A stretch of DNA of 64,000 nucleotides from positions 1-64,000 of the forward strand of contig JAPJBO010000861.1 of NCBI GenBank assembly GCA_030068145.1, read 5' to 3'. A program made the position numbers and the translations under genes. Numbering within the stretch: the first letter of the stretch is position 1; each line of letters starts with the position of its first letter. This DNA comes from Diplonema papillatum. Its lineage: Eukaryota > Euglenozoa > Diplonemea > Diplonemida > Diplonemidae. A model generated the notes under the pieces. It was not told the origin of the DNA, ran no database searches, and saw nothing but the letters and a program-made list of their open reading frames with translations. Below, piece after piece: positions 10,836 to 22,157 of this stretch.

Positions 10836-11960
10836 TTCTCTTTCTGTCTGAAGTTCAAACTTATTCGGACCGGCGCTTTTCCGCCCGCAAACTTTGCTGC
10901 ATACGCAAATTGTCCAGTAGCAACACTGCTGAGGCAGCAAAGAGAATAATAGCCTCGACATGTACTTAGTACGTTAGAAGCAACGGATGATATCTGAATC
11001 TGATACTGAATCGGTGACCACAGTTGGTGGACAAGTCGGTGGAAATTCCAGCACCCATAGCGTACAGCAAAGCCGCTGCAGTTAGAAAGCTCGTAGTTGG
11101 ATCCAGAGCTCGGGTTGCAGCGTACCGCTGGTATTCAGAAGGCTGGGATCTCGTTGTGCTTTCCAACAAGACCCAGCTGAACCACTAGACTGTACAGCCT
11201 GCGCTGACGAAGATACAAACCCCTCGAGTCTTATGTCAGAATCCGACCAAAGCCTTCGTGGGCGTCCCAATGCTCTGCTTGGCAGGAGCCTGTGTTGGGG
11301 GAATGGGGGAGTACGGCATACAACATGGGTTAAATTGTCGACAAGCGTCTCAAAGAGAAGTTAACAGATAATACTGCATGCCTTGATGGTACACGAGCCT
11401 GCAAAATAAAGCCTCCCGAACCATACAGGGTTTCGGAAGGTTGCTGCGGCGGTCTGTGTATTTTCGTGCGCCAAGGAATTGGCTTGTGGGGGTGATTTGG
11501 CCAACGTTTTCGCATTCTGCCTAAACGGGCGTCCGACCACTTTTCCCGCCCTTTCGGAGCATTTTATGCGCACCTGAGTGGTAGGTTTCGAGTTTTGGAT
11601 TTCTGGTGATGCCCCGCTTGGGTTTTTGATGTTTTTTCCTGAAGGAATTGCCTTTCGGGTTTGCGGTGTATGTTCCTCCCAGAACTTCTCTCACTTCGTT
11701 CACGGAGTTGGTGGTCCCTCTCCCTCTCTCTCTCGAGAAGAGAAGAAGCTCAGCTGACTACGAGAACACATACAAATGGGTGAAGAGGTTCTAGGACTCC
11801 GCACACCGTCGAAGGACACCCGACGAGAGCACGGACTAACTGACTCGCCAAAGCGAGCAAGTTAAGTGTATCGGTCACAAGAGCCATGGAAATGGCAAGA
11901 CACACAGGAAATAACGGCGCGCGCTAAAATGAGTCGAATAGTCGGCTACAAGCAACAACG
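10836..11960. other. No supportable gene
   Basis: Only short frames without recognisable motifs, and no repeat shared with the rest of the window that I could see. Confidence 0.5.
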
Positions 11961-12033
11961 ATACACACGTACTGCCACTACAGCAGATACGATACACTAA
12001 CATACTATACCTTAAAGGAACCTTTACGACGAT

Positions 12034-12090
12034 GGTCACCCGGAGACTACGAACCCCCGGATCCCTAAGCGAACTTGCACTCAAAAACCC
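12034..12090 (+). promoter_or_regulatory. Conserved GGTCAC-CGGAGAC phrase, site 1
   Basis: One of about nine copies of a phrase of 50-60 bp: GGTCACCCGGAGAC, a TAAAA-like word, CCCCGGA, then AAGCGAACTTNNACTCNAAA. Its role is unknown; a promoter, 5' leader or transposon end are all possible. Confidence 0.4.
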
Positions 12091-12337
12091 ATGGTGGACG
12101 CAGCTGTCGTTTCCGAGCGTCACTGCCCACACCGGCCTGGGACTTTGTCGTCCTCTGCGGCCACAGTGTATTGCGATTCTCCAGAAATAGACAAAGACAC
12201 ACACGCAAGCCCACTGGCTATACTCCGTCGTCAGGTGTAACCCATCATTAAATTCCACACGCAAGCACACGTACTGCCACTACCGCAGATACGATGCGCA
12301 TGCTAGTATACGATACCTCAAAGGAACCTTTAGCGAC

Positions 12338-12395
12338 AATGGTCACCTAGAGACTTTAACCCCCCCGGATCGAACGAAGCGAACTTACACTGACA
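12338..12395 (+). promoter_or_regulatory. Conserved GGTCAC-CGGAGAC phrase, site 2
   Basis: GGTCACCTAGAGACTTTAA followed by CCCCGGATCGAACGAAGCGA and ACTTACACT. It lies in the second copy of the 300-bp-spaced direct repeat. Confidence 0.4.
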
Positions 12396-12400
12396 CAGAA

Positions 12401-13104
12401 AAAGTTCTGCAGTAGTGCACGCAGCACACGGTGGCACACTTTCCTGCGTAAAGCGTTCATGCTGGGCAGCGTCGGCAAGCGGCCAGAAACTCAAATCCTC
12501 GAAGGAAACTTCTACAACCCCCCTACCTGGAGACGAAGCCAACTTTCACTCAATCCAAAGCAAATTCCACCCGCGGAATGAACCACCAGTCCAGAAAAAA
12601 AGAAAGAAAAAGAAAAAGAAGAAAACATAGAATCTGTCCGCAAACGTATTTCCAACTGGAAATGAAGCTTCGTCTCTCCGCGAACCCCCTATTTTCTTTC
12701 AAACCTCCCGATGCCCAATCCAGGACCGAGAAGTCTGGACACAGTGTGTCCGTACCCAACATCGACAACGAAGTGAAAGGCAAACGTGCGTAGTCCACAA
12801 TCTGCTTAGTTCCCTTTCTTTCCCGCTTTTGGGCTCGGCTCTTTTTCAGCAATCGCACCGCGCTTCTTCCGCTGTTTTCTGCGCAAACACGTCTCAACGC
12901 AGGGTGCCATCTCATACCCCACCTCTCCCCACGAGCGATACACGAGAAGAAGAACGAGATACTTTGTGTAGGGTCCTTCATGGGTCGTTTGTGGTCCCCG
13001 ACTGTTTGGTGGGACATTTTCCGACCGTTTCGTGAGCCTCCACCGATCTTGAGCAAGTTTTCCGGGGGTTTCCGGATGTTTTTCGTAGTAACAATGCTTT
13101 GTAA
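12401..13104. other. No supportable gene
   Basis: An A-rich tract (12590-12630) and otherwise unremarkable sequence. Confidence 0.5.
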
Positions 13105-13205
13105 ACACGAAAGAGAACGCTGGCAGCGTGTTTGGAGAAGATTAGCCTAACGATCATATCCACCCACTTACTTAACAGGCTAATCCTCCGGCACGTACAA
13201 ACAAA
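13105..13205 (+). repeat. Dispersed repeat P, copy 1
   Basis: AAACACGAAAGAGAACGCTG, then GAGAAGATTAGCCTA and the partial inverse AACAGGCTAATCCTCC. Copies at 50979-51092 (plus) and about 31640-31742 (minus). Confidence 0.8.
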
Positions 13206-13214
13206 CACACGCCT

Positions 13215-13775
13215 ATTATTTTTGACGTTTATTACATAAGCGCCAGCTTGAAAGGAAATGCTCGACGATGCTGCCAGACAAAGAACTTTAACTCTAAAGA
13301 ACAGAAGGGATCCCAAGTGCTGTAACTACCGAACCACGTGTTGAACGGACGTGAGGTCTTGCGGGTCTACCCACGACAAATCACACAAGCACAACAGGTC
13401 AAAAATCCTGAGTGAGAAAACAACACACGGTGGTGCAAGCGAAGAACAAAGCAGATTGTGTTTGTATTGTATTTGCCCCTTACCTACCCCCCCCCCCGTG
13501 CATAAGATGGATGAACAGTTCGGGTTTTGGCGGTATCCATCTTAATCAAGGGGGGTATCCATCTTAAACACGGGGGCACTGTAGACTACAGTGTATCGCC
13601 TTACACGGGAGTACCTCACCCCGTGTTTATGATGGATTGGCATTCTCGCCCGTTATCCACCTTAATCAAGGGGGTTTGGCTATCCATCTTGTGCACGGGG
13701 GGGGGGTATTGTATTTGCCCCTTACCTCTATATTTTTCCTCCCTTCCATTCGGAGTCGAAGCAGCAATGTCGAGT
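13215..13775 (+). repeat. Dispersed repeat B, copy 2, interrupted by a foldback element
   Basis: Left part 13215-13486 and right part from about 13709 (CCATTCGGAGTCGAAGCAGC) are contiguous in copy 5 (52338-52560). Here they are separated by the foldback element at 13487-13708. Confidence 0.85.
13487..13708. mobile_element. Foldback / MITE-like element inserted in repeat B
   Basis: Ends are inverted: CCCCCCCCGTGCATAAGATG at the left, and ATCCATCTTGTGCACGGGGG reading into the right end. The interior carries the same ATCAAGGGGG and TATCCATCTTA words as the 9.8-10.4 kb array. The flanks repeat TATTGTATTTGCCCCTTACC on both sides, consistent with a target duplication of about 20 bp. Confidence 0.75.
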
Positions 13776-13864
13776 ATTTCGAGGGTTTCTCGGTGTTTTT
13801 CGGGCAGCCCAGTAGGGTTGGTTGCTAGTCGGATACGCGACATGCTGCGCAGGATTACTTCCTC

Positions 13865-13926
13865 GCAGTCGCTTCTAGCGTTTATTGCGGTCTAGAGGTT
13901 CGGTGTTTTAGGGTCTCCGGTTGGCC
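13865..13926 (-). promoter_or_regulatory. Conserved GGTCAC-CGGAGAC phrase, reverse-strand site
   Basis: On the minus strand: CAACCGGAGACCCTAAAACA followed by CCGAACCTCTAGACCGCAAT and AAACGCTAG, nearly identical to the site at 51840-51900. Confidence 0.45.
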
Positions 13927-14544
13927 CTTTAGGACACCTGCGTTAATTTTTAACAGATGTGCCGCCCCAGCCAAACTCCTCACCTGACTGGTGTCTCCAA
14001 ACGAGGATTCGCGAGCCGAAGCCCGTTTGTCGCTGGAAACGGATAAGCTACGGATCCGAAGACCCTCACCCCACAAGGGAGCAGCTGCCGTCTTCCTTGA
14101 GGCTGGGAGTCGGGTAGTATGAGGGATGTTGGCAGACTTACACACTTTAACTACGACTACGGGCAACAACCAGGAACATACTGGTAGGTGAGCAGCGACA
14201 CCTCCCGAAAGTGAGCCAAGGGCGAAGGACGTATCTGCGGCTGCTGCGGCAGTTGCCCGGTGGCAACCCCACACGCAGAATGCGGGAAAGGGGAACGTGT
14301 TTTTCCCAACTAGCGAAGTCGCAGTCACAAGCAGCGGGGTGAGTTTGTTAGCTGCGCAGGGTCATAGGGGCCTTCTATCGAGGCGCTCTGGTAGCGTGGG
14401 AAGTCCTCGCTGTGGCGAGCAACGACCGACCAACCAGACTCACGCCGCTGTCTGCAGACACTCAGGTCCCGCGTTAATGATGATCCGCCTTGTGTGTCCG
14501 TGGCTCGACCCTTTGTTCGGTTTCGCGAGAGTTTCACAGCTTCG

Positions 14545-14665
14545 GAGAAAGGCAGCAGGAGCAAGAGGAGCAGCAAGAAGAGCACCAGCAGCAGGAGCAG
14601 CAACAGCAGCAAGAGCACCAACAGCAGAGAGCAGCAAGGCAGCTGCAAGGGAGCAGCAGGCAGCA
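14545..14665 (+). repeat. Imperfect CAG/AGC trinucleotide tract
   Basis: About 120 bp dominated by AGCAGC, AGCAAG and CACCAG words. It reads as a Q/E-rich peptide in one frame and serine or leucine runs in others. I see no flanking conserved coding sequence, so I treat it as a simple repeat. Confidence 0.7.
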
Positions 14666-15102
14666 ATTGCGACGAGTCGGGCATATATGTGTCCGGTATA
14701 ATCGGGGCGCAGGCGTGGGGGGTCATTGTCAAGCCAACGCGCCCCCCGAAACGACGTCCGCCGCCGTAACAGACACGGGGGGAGCGGTTACGAGGCTCGG
14801 AGCGATGGTCCCTGCGCACCGAGCTCGATCTGTCTCTCTGGAAAAAGGTCCGCGCAACGCAGCGACAGTGACCAAGAGAACACACGCAGGTGGGTGGCTG
14901 CTAGTGGGGGGTCTTTCGCCTCTAGGCAAAAACCCGTTTCACATTTCTTCTCCCAGAAAGCCCAGAATCAATCTGTAGGTGCCCCGTCGGAATAGGGTCA
15001 GAGAACCGTAAGGCGGTGCAAATAGAGGGACTGAAAAAACGACGGGAGACTCGCTAGCCCCGGGTTCTCAAGCTTTTACTCTCACAACTCTCACACCACG
15101 TA

Positions 15103-15190
15103 CTTGTCATGCGTATGACAAGTACGTTGTACTTGTCATATGACAAGTACAATGACAAGTACAATCCATGACAAGTAGGTACTTACAACG
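15103..15190. repeat. Cluster of iterated self-complementary words (ATGACAAGTAC / GTACTTGTCAT)
   Basis: At least seven occurrences of ACTTGTCAT or its complement ATGACAAGT in alternating orientation within about 90 bp. Similar clusters built from other words occur at 25681-25790 and 41690-41808. Confidence 0.85.
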
Positions 15191-16137
15191 ACCTTCGATG
15201 AAAAAAAGTCGTGGGGGTCCGGTGGAGGCGTGGGTTAGGCCAGCTGTGCCAGGAAGCTGGCTGGCGGTCAGGGGCTGGCCATCGGTGGGTCGCCGCTGGG
15301 CATGGTGGGCTGACTGGCAGAATTTTGGGGCTGCCGCCGGTGCTGAGCCGAGTGAGAGAGTCGAGGCTCAGAAGCAGCCCAGAATTCTTGACAGATTCTC
15401 TCCGAGTTGACACAAGTGCCTTGTTCCGTGTGATCTCCGGTCTGCATCTACTCGTGCCAATGATTTACCAGCACACACTATCTGAGTGGTGGATGAATTT
15501 GAAATGGGACCGGGGCGAGGGTCACACAGACGGCAAACAGTGCCACCAGTACGTTGGTCGTATGTCTTACGCGACAAACGGACTGAGAAGTGCAAACTAT
15601 TTCTCCACCTGAATGTACCGTACCGTTTGCCGGGGGGCGGTGCCCCCCGGACCCCCCCTTTTGGAAGGTTCGGGTGGCCTAAATAAACAAAGGCTTCGAT
15701 TTCAGAGCGGGAAAAGCAAATTGGCTATTGAGACGGAATTTGGAAAACTGGATAAAAATGAAGCTAATAGCCTGCCCGCGATGCAAAAAAAAAAAAAAAA
15801 AAACAGAAGGCCCTATTCCCTCATTTGGGTACAGAGTACATTTCTTACTTGCTACGGATTGTTGCAACCGCCGCTCTGCGGTTGTGCGAGTGGAGCGAGT
15901 CTCTTATTTCTTCACGTTTTTCACAACGAAACTACACATTCTCTTGAAAGCAAATACTGCAGGGGATGGTTGACTAGCGAAGCATAGCAGCAACCTCTTT
16001 TTCCTTTACGCTCGGCCGAGAACGGCGACTCAACCATTCTCGGCGTTCTTCTGGGGTTTTGAGGACTCTCGCCTACATTCCTCGACCCCGTTTCTACGCC
16101 GACCCTTGCTACTTTTGCGCTATTTGCTTGCAAAACC
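15191..16137. other. No supportable gene
   Basis: Contains a poly-A run at 15785-15802 and a GC-rich hairpin-prone stretch near 15630-15660 (GGGGGGCGGTGCCCCCC). No gene recognised. Confidence 0.5.
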
Positions 16138-16139
16138 TA

Positions 16140-17133
16140 AAGGGGGGGTAGACCTATTATCCACCCGGTTTTTCCCGGGAATTCCGCGAACATTAAAACT
16201 AGTGGCGTTTAAAAAATTACTATTATCCAGGCTTTGTCCAATGGTTATCCAAGGGCTATCCAGGGTTTTGTTGCAGGGTGGTGTTTTTTCCTTCGCGCCT
16301 TCGGCGCGATATTGACTACTGTTTGGTAAAACCCACCTGTCCGGTCGAAACCCAGCACACGTTCCCTGTTAGTGGGTGAACAATCCAACCCTTAGACAAT
16401 TCTGCTTGTCTAGGTTAGGAGGAGTCAACATCATAGGATCGAAAAGCAACATCGCTATGAACGATTGGCCGCCACAAGCCCCCTTCCCTGTTGCAATTTT
16501 TCTGTCACCTCCGGCTTCATCCCTTGAACATAACTGAGGGATTTCGATATCACAATGCACTCCCACGATTCCCGTTCGTTTTCGCCGCCTGGCCGACGTT
16601 CATCCCCTGCACTGGATGCGGTAGAAGTGCCACAGAACAACCCACAGGTTGACATACCAGCCGTATCTGCATCACACCCCGTTGCACCTGCACCTGGTCC
16701 GACCAATTCTGCTGAGATAACAGAAAAGAGTCCACACCAGCCACGAGGAGCGGCGCTTCAGCCGTCCTCTTCACAGCGCCAGCAAAGCAAAGCGCACCCA
16801 CAGGGTGGCAGAGTGTGCTGGTTCACAAAGCACTACAGCAAACCGCGGCCTTTGAGAAACCAGTGGTCAGCCTCTTTTCCGTTTTAACAGCTCTTTTTTC
16901 TTGTTTTCACTCTCTTTTGTTTGCTTGTTGGCAACATTCTCATTCTATGCTGTTTCCACACTTCTTCTCACTTGGTGTGCTATTGTTACACTCACAGCGA
17001 GTGGATAGGTCCACTTCCATAAAAATTTAACTCACCACTGAAAATTTAAAAAGTTAAATCTTTATCTCCAAAACCAGTCGACCTATTATCCTAGGATAAT
17101 GGGTCCCCCTGGATAGTAGGTCTACCCCCCCTT
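16140..17133. mobile_element. TA-flanked inverted-repeat element TIR-4
   Basis: About 994 bp. The left end AAGGGGGGGTAGACCTATTA is matched inversely at the right by TAGTAGGTCTACCCCCCCTT. TA lies on each side (16138-16139 and 17134-17135). It holds a 110-codon frame (16555-16887) with no recognised domain, so it is probably non-autonomous. A TA target is typical of Tc1/mariner-like transposition; no transposase is visible. Confidence 0.8.
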
Positions 17134-17339
17134 TACCGCATAGGCAAGCAAAGCTTCTACTCAGGGTACTGGGTAGGCAGCAAGTAAAGCGCTTTTTTTT
17201 TTTTGTTTGCTTGCAAGCGTACCGTATGGAGTGTCGATGACAAGCGAAACTTGTTGTGCTTTTTGCTCGCAAGCTTTCTGCATAGCCCTGCCAGCTACAC
17301 GTGTACTCGACGTTGGCGATGCACCGACCGAATCGGCGC

Positions 17340-17530
17340 CATCAGATGTCGCGACGAAACATTAGAGAACACATAAAACAAGTCAAAGGGTGGGCCTCCA
17401 CCGTCTAGATCCGGGGTGGCTCCCCGGGAGGGACAGGGCGGGGGTAGTCACGCCTTAGCAGCCCCAGGGCATCTCCCCACCCACCTATATGTGTTCTCGC
17501 TGTCATCGCTACCGCGCTGACAATTTCGAG
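17340..17530 (-). repeat. Repeat E with flanks, reverse copy
   Basis: Reverse complement of parts of the 20-21 kb segments, including GGGTGGGCCTCCACCGTCT and GGGAGGGACAGGGCGGGGG. It is followed by a plus-sense piece, TATGTGTTCTCGCTGTCATC, so the copy is rearranged. Confidence 0.65.
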
Positions 17531-17890
17531 AAAGACGGCTTGATCTCAGGTGACACTGAGAAACACGTACACGGCGGAGTCCGCCCCAGGGAGATAACCG
17601 GGTGTCACACCCGCTTTTCGGGTGCGGATTTACACGCGTTCTTTGTTGCAGCACCCGCTTTTCGGTCTCGGGCGCACCGTCGTTAACTCCGGCTGGACCT
17701 CACCGTGTAAACAAACTTCCTTCGCGTCCGCACCCAACACGCGCTTGTAGGTGCGTCCCAAACTCTTTTTCCCTCTCTTTCTCCGCGTGATATTGCGTAT
17801 GTAGTTGAGCGGTTGTAGTGAGGCGACCAAGAGCTCCCCAAGGAGATGGTCCCTGCACTCAAGTTCGTGTCTCTCTCTCTCTCTGGCGTC

Positions 17891-18114
17891 TTTTTCTTGT
17901 ATAAGCACCTGCTTTGTAGGAAATGCTTGAGGAGACTGCCAGTTGCGATAGATCGAAGGAGGTAAATGTGCTGTAGCCCACACGAAACACAGGTAAATCT
18001 GGGTTTAGTGGCGGGCGTAAGCGTTCAACAAAAAAGACCCACTTTGTAGTTGTATTGTTTTCCCCCCCTCTAGCCTCCTTCGAAATGAGCATAGGGCAGT
18101 CCCTCGAGTATTTT
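17891..18114 (+). repeat. Dispersed repeat A, copy 4
   Basis: Full-length copy, TATAAGCACCTGCTTTGTAG to CCCTCGAGTATTTT. Confidence 0.9.
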
Positions 18115-18261
18115 ACAGGCAAGGAACTCCGCTCGACCAGGTAGCTCGGGGAATGCACGTAGCACATTTTGTCACACCGTCCCCTCAGAATCGGCCGAAA
18201 GAGTACACTTCCCCTTGAGAGCTTTGTTACGCTACCAGCTGTTATCGTTTTCTTCTTTTAG

Positions 18262-18440
18262 TACTAACAATCTTGTGGGTTGCCCTTCAATGTATTGTGC
18301 AGGCTAAAAAGACGTAGGCAGCGTGTTTTGGTGGTTGATCAGAATTCCTTACCTGAATACACACAGGGTAAATACAAGTGGGAAAACGATCAACTGGCAC
18401 GCACAAACAAAACGAAGCGCCTGTCTTTTTTGACTGCACC
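18262..18440 (+). repeat. Dispersed repeat C, copy 2
   Basis: CTTGTGGGTTGCCCTTCAAT, GACGTAGGCAGCGTGTTTTG, then ACGAAGCGCCTGTCTTTT. A diverged repeat-A-like stretch follows at about 18510-18610. Confidence 0.85.
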
Positions 18441-18654
18441 TGCTAAGCCGAGCATATTCAAAAAAAAAGAAACAATTCGATACTCGGGGAGGCCCGCCAG
18501 CAGTGTTCGCGGAATGGGCCGCAAGTTGCAAAAGGGGAGGAAATGCGTAGCCCGCACAAAACGCAGATAAATCTGGTTTTTGGCGCCGGGTGTAAAAATT
18601 CCTTGACAAAAACTCGATGGTAGTCTTGTCTGGTCAGCAAAGGTAGGTGGCAGT

Positions 18655-18862
18655 CATGTCGGGTACGGTATCCATTTGAGGTTTCAGAACGAGTCTGTCA
18701 AACAGCAGCTAAACTCAAGTGCGCACTGTGCGCCTCACCCCTCACAGACTCCGCGATCATGTCGGGTGCGGTATCCATTTGAGGTTTCAGAACGAGTCTG
18801 TCAAACAGCAGCTAAACTCAAGTGCGCACTGTGCGCCCTACCCCTCACGGACTCCGCGAACG
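18655..18862 (+). repeat. 103-bp tandem duplication
   Basis: Two near-identical units in direct orientation, each starting CATGTCGGGT and ending in TGTGCGCC.. CCCTCAC.GACTCCGCG. Confidence 0.9.
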
Positions 18863-19279
18863 TCTGCCGCACGCAAAGCGCCAGACAACGTCCCCCGGGA
18901 CCGTTTCCGGGGACAGTGTCTTCAAAACGTTGCACGTGCCTTCCCGTGGCGAACACCCAGCCACCACAGCCATTCAAAAAAGAAGCTACTCCAAACAACC
19001 TCCGCCGGTAGAGAAAACTTGCCTCAGGAATCAAACTGCCTACGGGTGGACTGGTCTGACACTTGCTGTCGTCGGGGGAAAGGAGAAAGAGAAAAATGAT
19101 GTATACCCCCCTGCTAGAGAACAAAGTAAACAAAATCTCACCAATCTGCAAGCAAGAAAGTCACGAGTTGTCCTGCAGGTCTGACGTCGTGCAAGGGGGG
19201 GCCGAAAAAAGCTAAGGGGATATCCAGGACCAGAAGCACTTTGCCGCCTGCACGTCGCACACCGAATCAAGGGGGAACA
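18863..19279. other. No supportable gene
   Basis: Short frames only. A pair of words near 18990-19060 (CAACCTCCGCCGGTAGAG) recurs near 59170. Confidence 0.5.
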
Positions 19280-19690
19280 GGTCGTGAGCTGGTCTCACAG
19301 TGGCAACAGACTGGTCACGCAACGTGCTGTTCTGATTGTTGTCGGCTCCGTCCCTCGTAGTGGACTGTGGTCGCGCAACGTGCTCTTCTGATCGTTGCCG
19401 GCTCTGCGATCTGTGTATGCCGTTCCCATCGTCGTGGACTGGTCTCACAGTGGCAACAGAAGTTGAGCGTTGCCGTGCGGCTGCATTCTCTGCTTGCTTT
19501 TTGAGAGTTGCCGGCTCTGCGTTTCTGTGTATGGGATGGTCTTATACTGATGGTCTTATACAGGCAACAGAACGTGCGCAAATTTCTTTTTGGCCGTTGC
19601 CCGGCTCTGCGTTTCTGTGTATGCCATCCCCTGTCGTGGACTGGTCTTACAGTGGCAACAGCGGGTCGTTTTGCTGTGCGGATCTGTAAG
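19280..19690 (+). repeat. Degenerate tandem repeats (TGGACTGGTCTCACAGTGGC)
   Basis: Several diverged units of roughly 100 bp share GTCGTGGACTGGTCTYACAG, GGCAACAG and GTTGCCGGCTCTGCG. Confidence 0.7.
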
Positions 19691-19770
19691 TCTTCGAGGC
19701 CTGCTCCGAAGATCCGAACAGCAGAAATTCTGCAGCCGAACTGCGAGAATTCCATGGCGCTTTTTTGTTC

Positions 19771-21190
19771 GGAAACTGGCCTCCAAGGGAATTCTTCTCG
19801 TGAAGACGTCATCAGCGGGCCCACTTCGAACACGCACACTACTCCAGCGGCATGCGGCCCGAACGATGACTTCGGTCGCCTTTAAGATAAAGGACACGCT
19901 CCCTCCGCGTTCTATCACGGGCTATATCCGTGTCGCTGACCGCAGAAGGATCGTCCTGTGTCCAGGCTGGGTGCCGTCCGGCGACCAGCCGGCGGACCCG
20001 GTACACGAGGGAGGCCTCGTTGCCTCGGTTCCCGGTGCCGCTTTCCGCTTCGCGGTGACGGGCCACCCTTTGACTTGTTTTATGTGTTCTCGGAGCTGTC
20101 AGCGCGGTAGCGATGACAGCGAGAACACATATAGGTGAGTGGGGAGAGGCCCTGGGACTGCGACGGCGTGACAACCCCCGCCCCTGTCCCTCCCAGGGAG
20201 CCACCCCGAAACTAGCCTAGCCCACCTGACGGTGGAGGCCCACACCCTCGCGGACCCCTCGCGCTCTGTTCGGAAACTGGCCTCCAAGGGAATTCTTCTC
20301 GCGAAGACGTCATCAGTGGGCCCACTTCGAATACGCACACTACTCCAGAGGCATGCGGCCCGAAGGATGACTTTAGTCGCCTTTAAGATAAAGGACACGC
20401 TCCCTCCGCGTTCTATCGCGGGCTATATCCGTGTCGCTGACCGATCGTCCTGTGTCCTGGCTGGGTGCCGTCCGGCGAATAGCCGGCGGACCCGTACACG
20501 CAGGGGGCCTCGTTGCCTCGGTTCCCGGTGCCGCTTTCCGCTTCGCGGTGACGGGCCACACACTTTGACTTGTTTTATGTGTTCTCGGAACTGTCAGCGC
20601 GGTAGCGATGACAGCGAGAACTCACATAGGTGATTGGGAGAGGCCCTGGGACTGCTGAGGCAACAATTTATCGTCTCTCCTCCTTGTTGTGCTGTATTGC
20701 CGTTGACGTCAGTTTCCAGAAAGGGCTGCAGAAGCTGCCAGCAAGCAAGTGGACAATAAATGAAAGATGCTGCTTGTTCAGGTTCATATATTCTGAATGA
20801 CTTGCCACTTGAAGAATGACGGTCTGCCCTATGCACGGATGGGAGCGGACAGTGGGAGGGAAATCCCGTTGTCACGCCAAGAAACCCCGTCGTACACGAC
20901 GTGACTCCAGCCTCAAAAGCTGGAGTTAAAAAGTGGAAGTGCTAGCGTGACAACCCCCGCCCCTGTCCCTCCCAGGGAGCCACCCCGAAACTAGCCTAGC
21001 CCACCTGGCGGTGGAGGCCCACACCCTCGCGGACCCCTCGCGCTCTGTTCGGAAACTGGCCTCCAAGGGAATTCTTCTCGCGAAGACGTCATCAGTGGGC
21101 CCACTTCGAATACGCACACTACTCCAGCGGCATGCGGCCCGAAGGATGACTTTAGTCGCCTTTAAGATGAAAGGACACACTCCCTCCGCT
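19771..21190 (+). repeat. Triplicated segment with repeat E
   Basis: GGAAACTGGCCTCCAAGGGA begins near-identical direct copies at 19771, 20272 and 21051 (the third is short). Copies 2 and 3 are led by repeat E (20168 and 20947). Shared text includes GACGTCATCAG.GGGCCCACT and, in the first two, TATGTGTTCTCGGA. Open frames inside are shared by descent and show no known domain. Confidence 0.85.
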
Positions 21191-21828
21191 ATTTGAAAGC
21201 AACGAACCAAAACAGAAATGACCGCACCTTGCTTCTTCGATACTAATCTTGTGTCGTATCGTTCCTTGAGAGCAACGAAACACAAAACTGAACGAATCTT
21301 GCTTGTTCGAAACGTTTTATTTTGCTTTCGGTGCGTTCGGAGGAATCCGTTTGCAGCAGGACGTGCGAAATGGAGCACGCAGCAGTAAAGGCACGAAGTG
21401 TGCAAAATGAAGCAACGGAATTGGAGCGCTTGCGTCAGCAAGGGAAACTGATGGCCAAGTGAAGCAGTGGACTCGGAGCGGTCCCTGACAGCAGCAAGAG
21501 AGTTGAAGAATGGTGAATAAACAGTGGTTTCACCTGAGGGGGGTCATCTCAGGGCAGCCCACGTGATAAAAGCCGTTAAGCTAAACTGGGGACTTTTCAG
21601 TACATGGACCACATGGATCAGCATGCACCAGCCGTTAACCAGCAGCTGCCGGCTTATCCCGGAACACCTTTTACATGTAGTTCGTTACTATGAACAAACT
21701 GCTGCACCCGCAAATCCAGAGGGACATCCAGGGACACCCGTATACCTGAAAGTCACGAGGCATTGGGCGACAAGAAAGTCCGAACGAAACCTCCTGTGGT
21801 TGGGGGTGAACGACTACACGACCCTGGT
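21191..21828. other. No supportable gene
   Basis: Immediate upstream region of the helicase gene. Nothing recognised. Confidence 0.5.
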
Positions 21829-21905
21829 TCCAGCAGGGAAGGAAGTGCGCCGGCAAACGCGCGATGGCTGCTGCAGACCTTCTGAAGGAATGCCGCCGGA
21901 TCTGC
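21829..21905 (+). pseudogene. Partial copy of the helicase first-exon start
   Basis: Matches 22126-22203 over about 75 bp, including GGAAGGAAGTGCGCCGG, the ATG and the following codons for AAADLLKEC.RIC, then diverges. It reads as a broken upstream duplicate of the gene start. Confidence 0.85.
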
Positions 21906-22157
21906 TCCAGGCAGCAAGCAGGAGCGTCAGAGTGAAGAAGCTAACAACCTGGGCCATACTCCGCAACAGAAGTCACCCATACATGAATTCTAACCCATAC
22001 ACACATACACACACAACACCAACCCAAAGACTTCGAAAACCATCACAGAAATTCGAAAGAAACTCCCACTCTGAAGAGAGTCGCCGGAAAGGAGGAGAAA
22101 GACTGGTTGCAGCCAGCTAGTGCCCAACAGGGAAGGAAGTGCGCCGGTTAGCGCGCG

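Larger units (their letters stand above)
11967..12400 (+). repeat. Direct repeat, two copies about 300 bp apart
   Basis: 11967-12092 and 12270-12400 share CGTACTGCCACTAC, GCAGATACGAT, CAAAGGAACCTTTA (or its variant) and then the conserved phrase GGTCACCCGGAGACTA with downstream AAGCGAACTTGCACT. A third, weaker version lies near 12497-12560. Confidence 0.8.

Noticed and set aside
14490-14978. 162-codon Gln/Glu-rich protein
   Set aside because: Driven by an imperfect CAG tract; sequence either side lacks codon bias or motifs, and the other two frames are equally open.
21524-22120. 198-codon frame upstream of the helicase
   Set aside because: No codon bias or domain, and it runs across the partial duplicate of helicase exon 1 in another frame.
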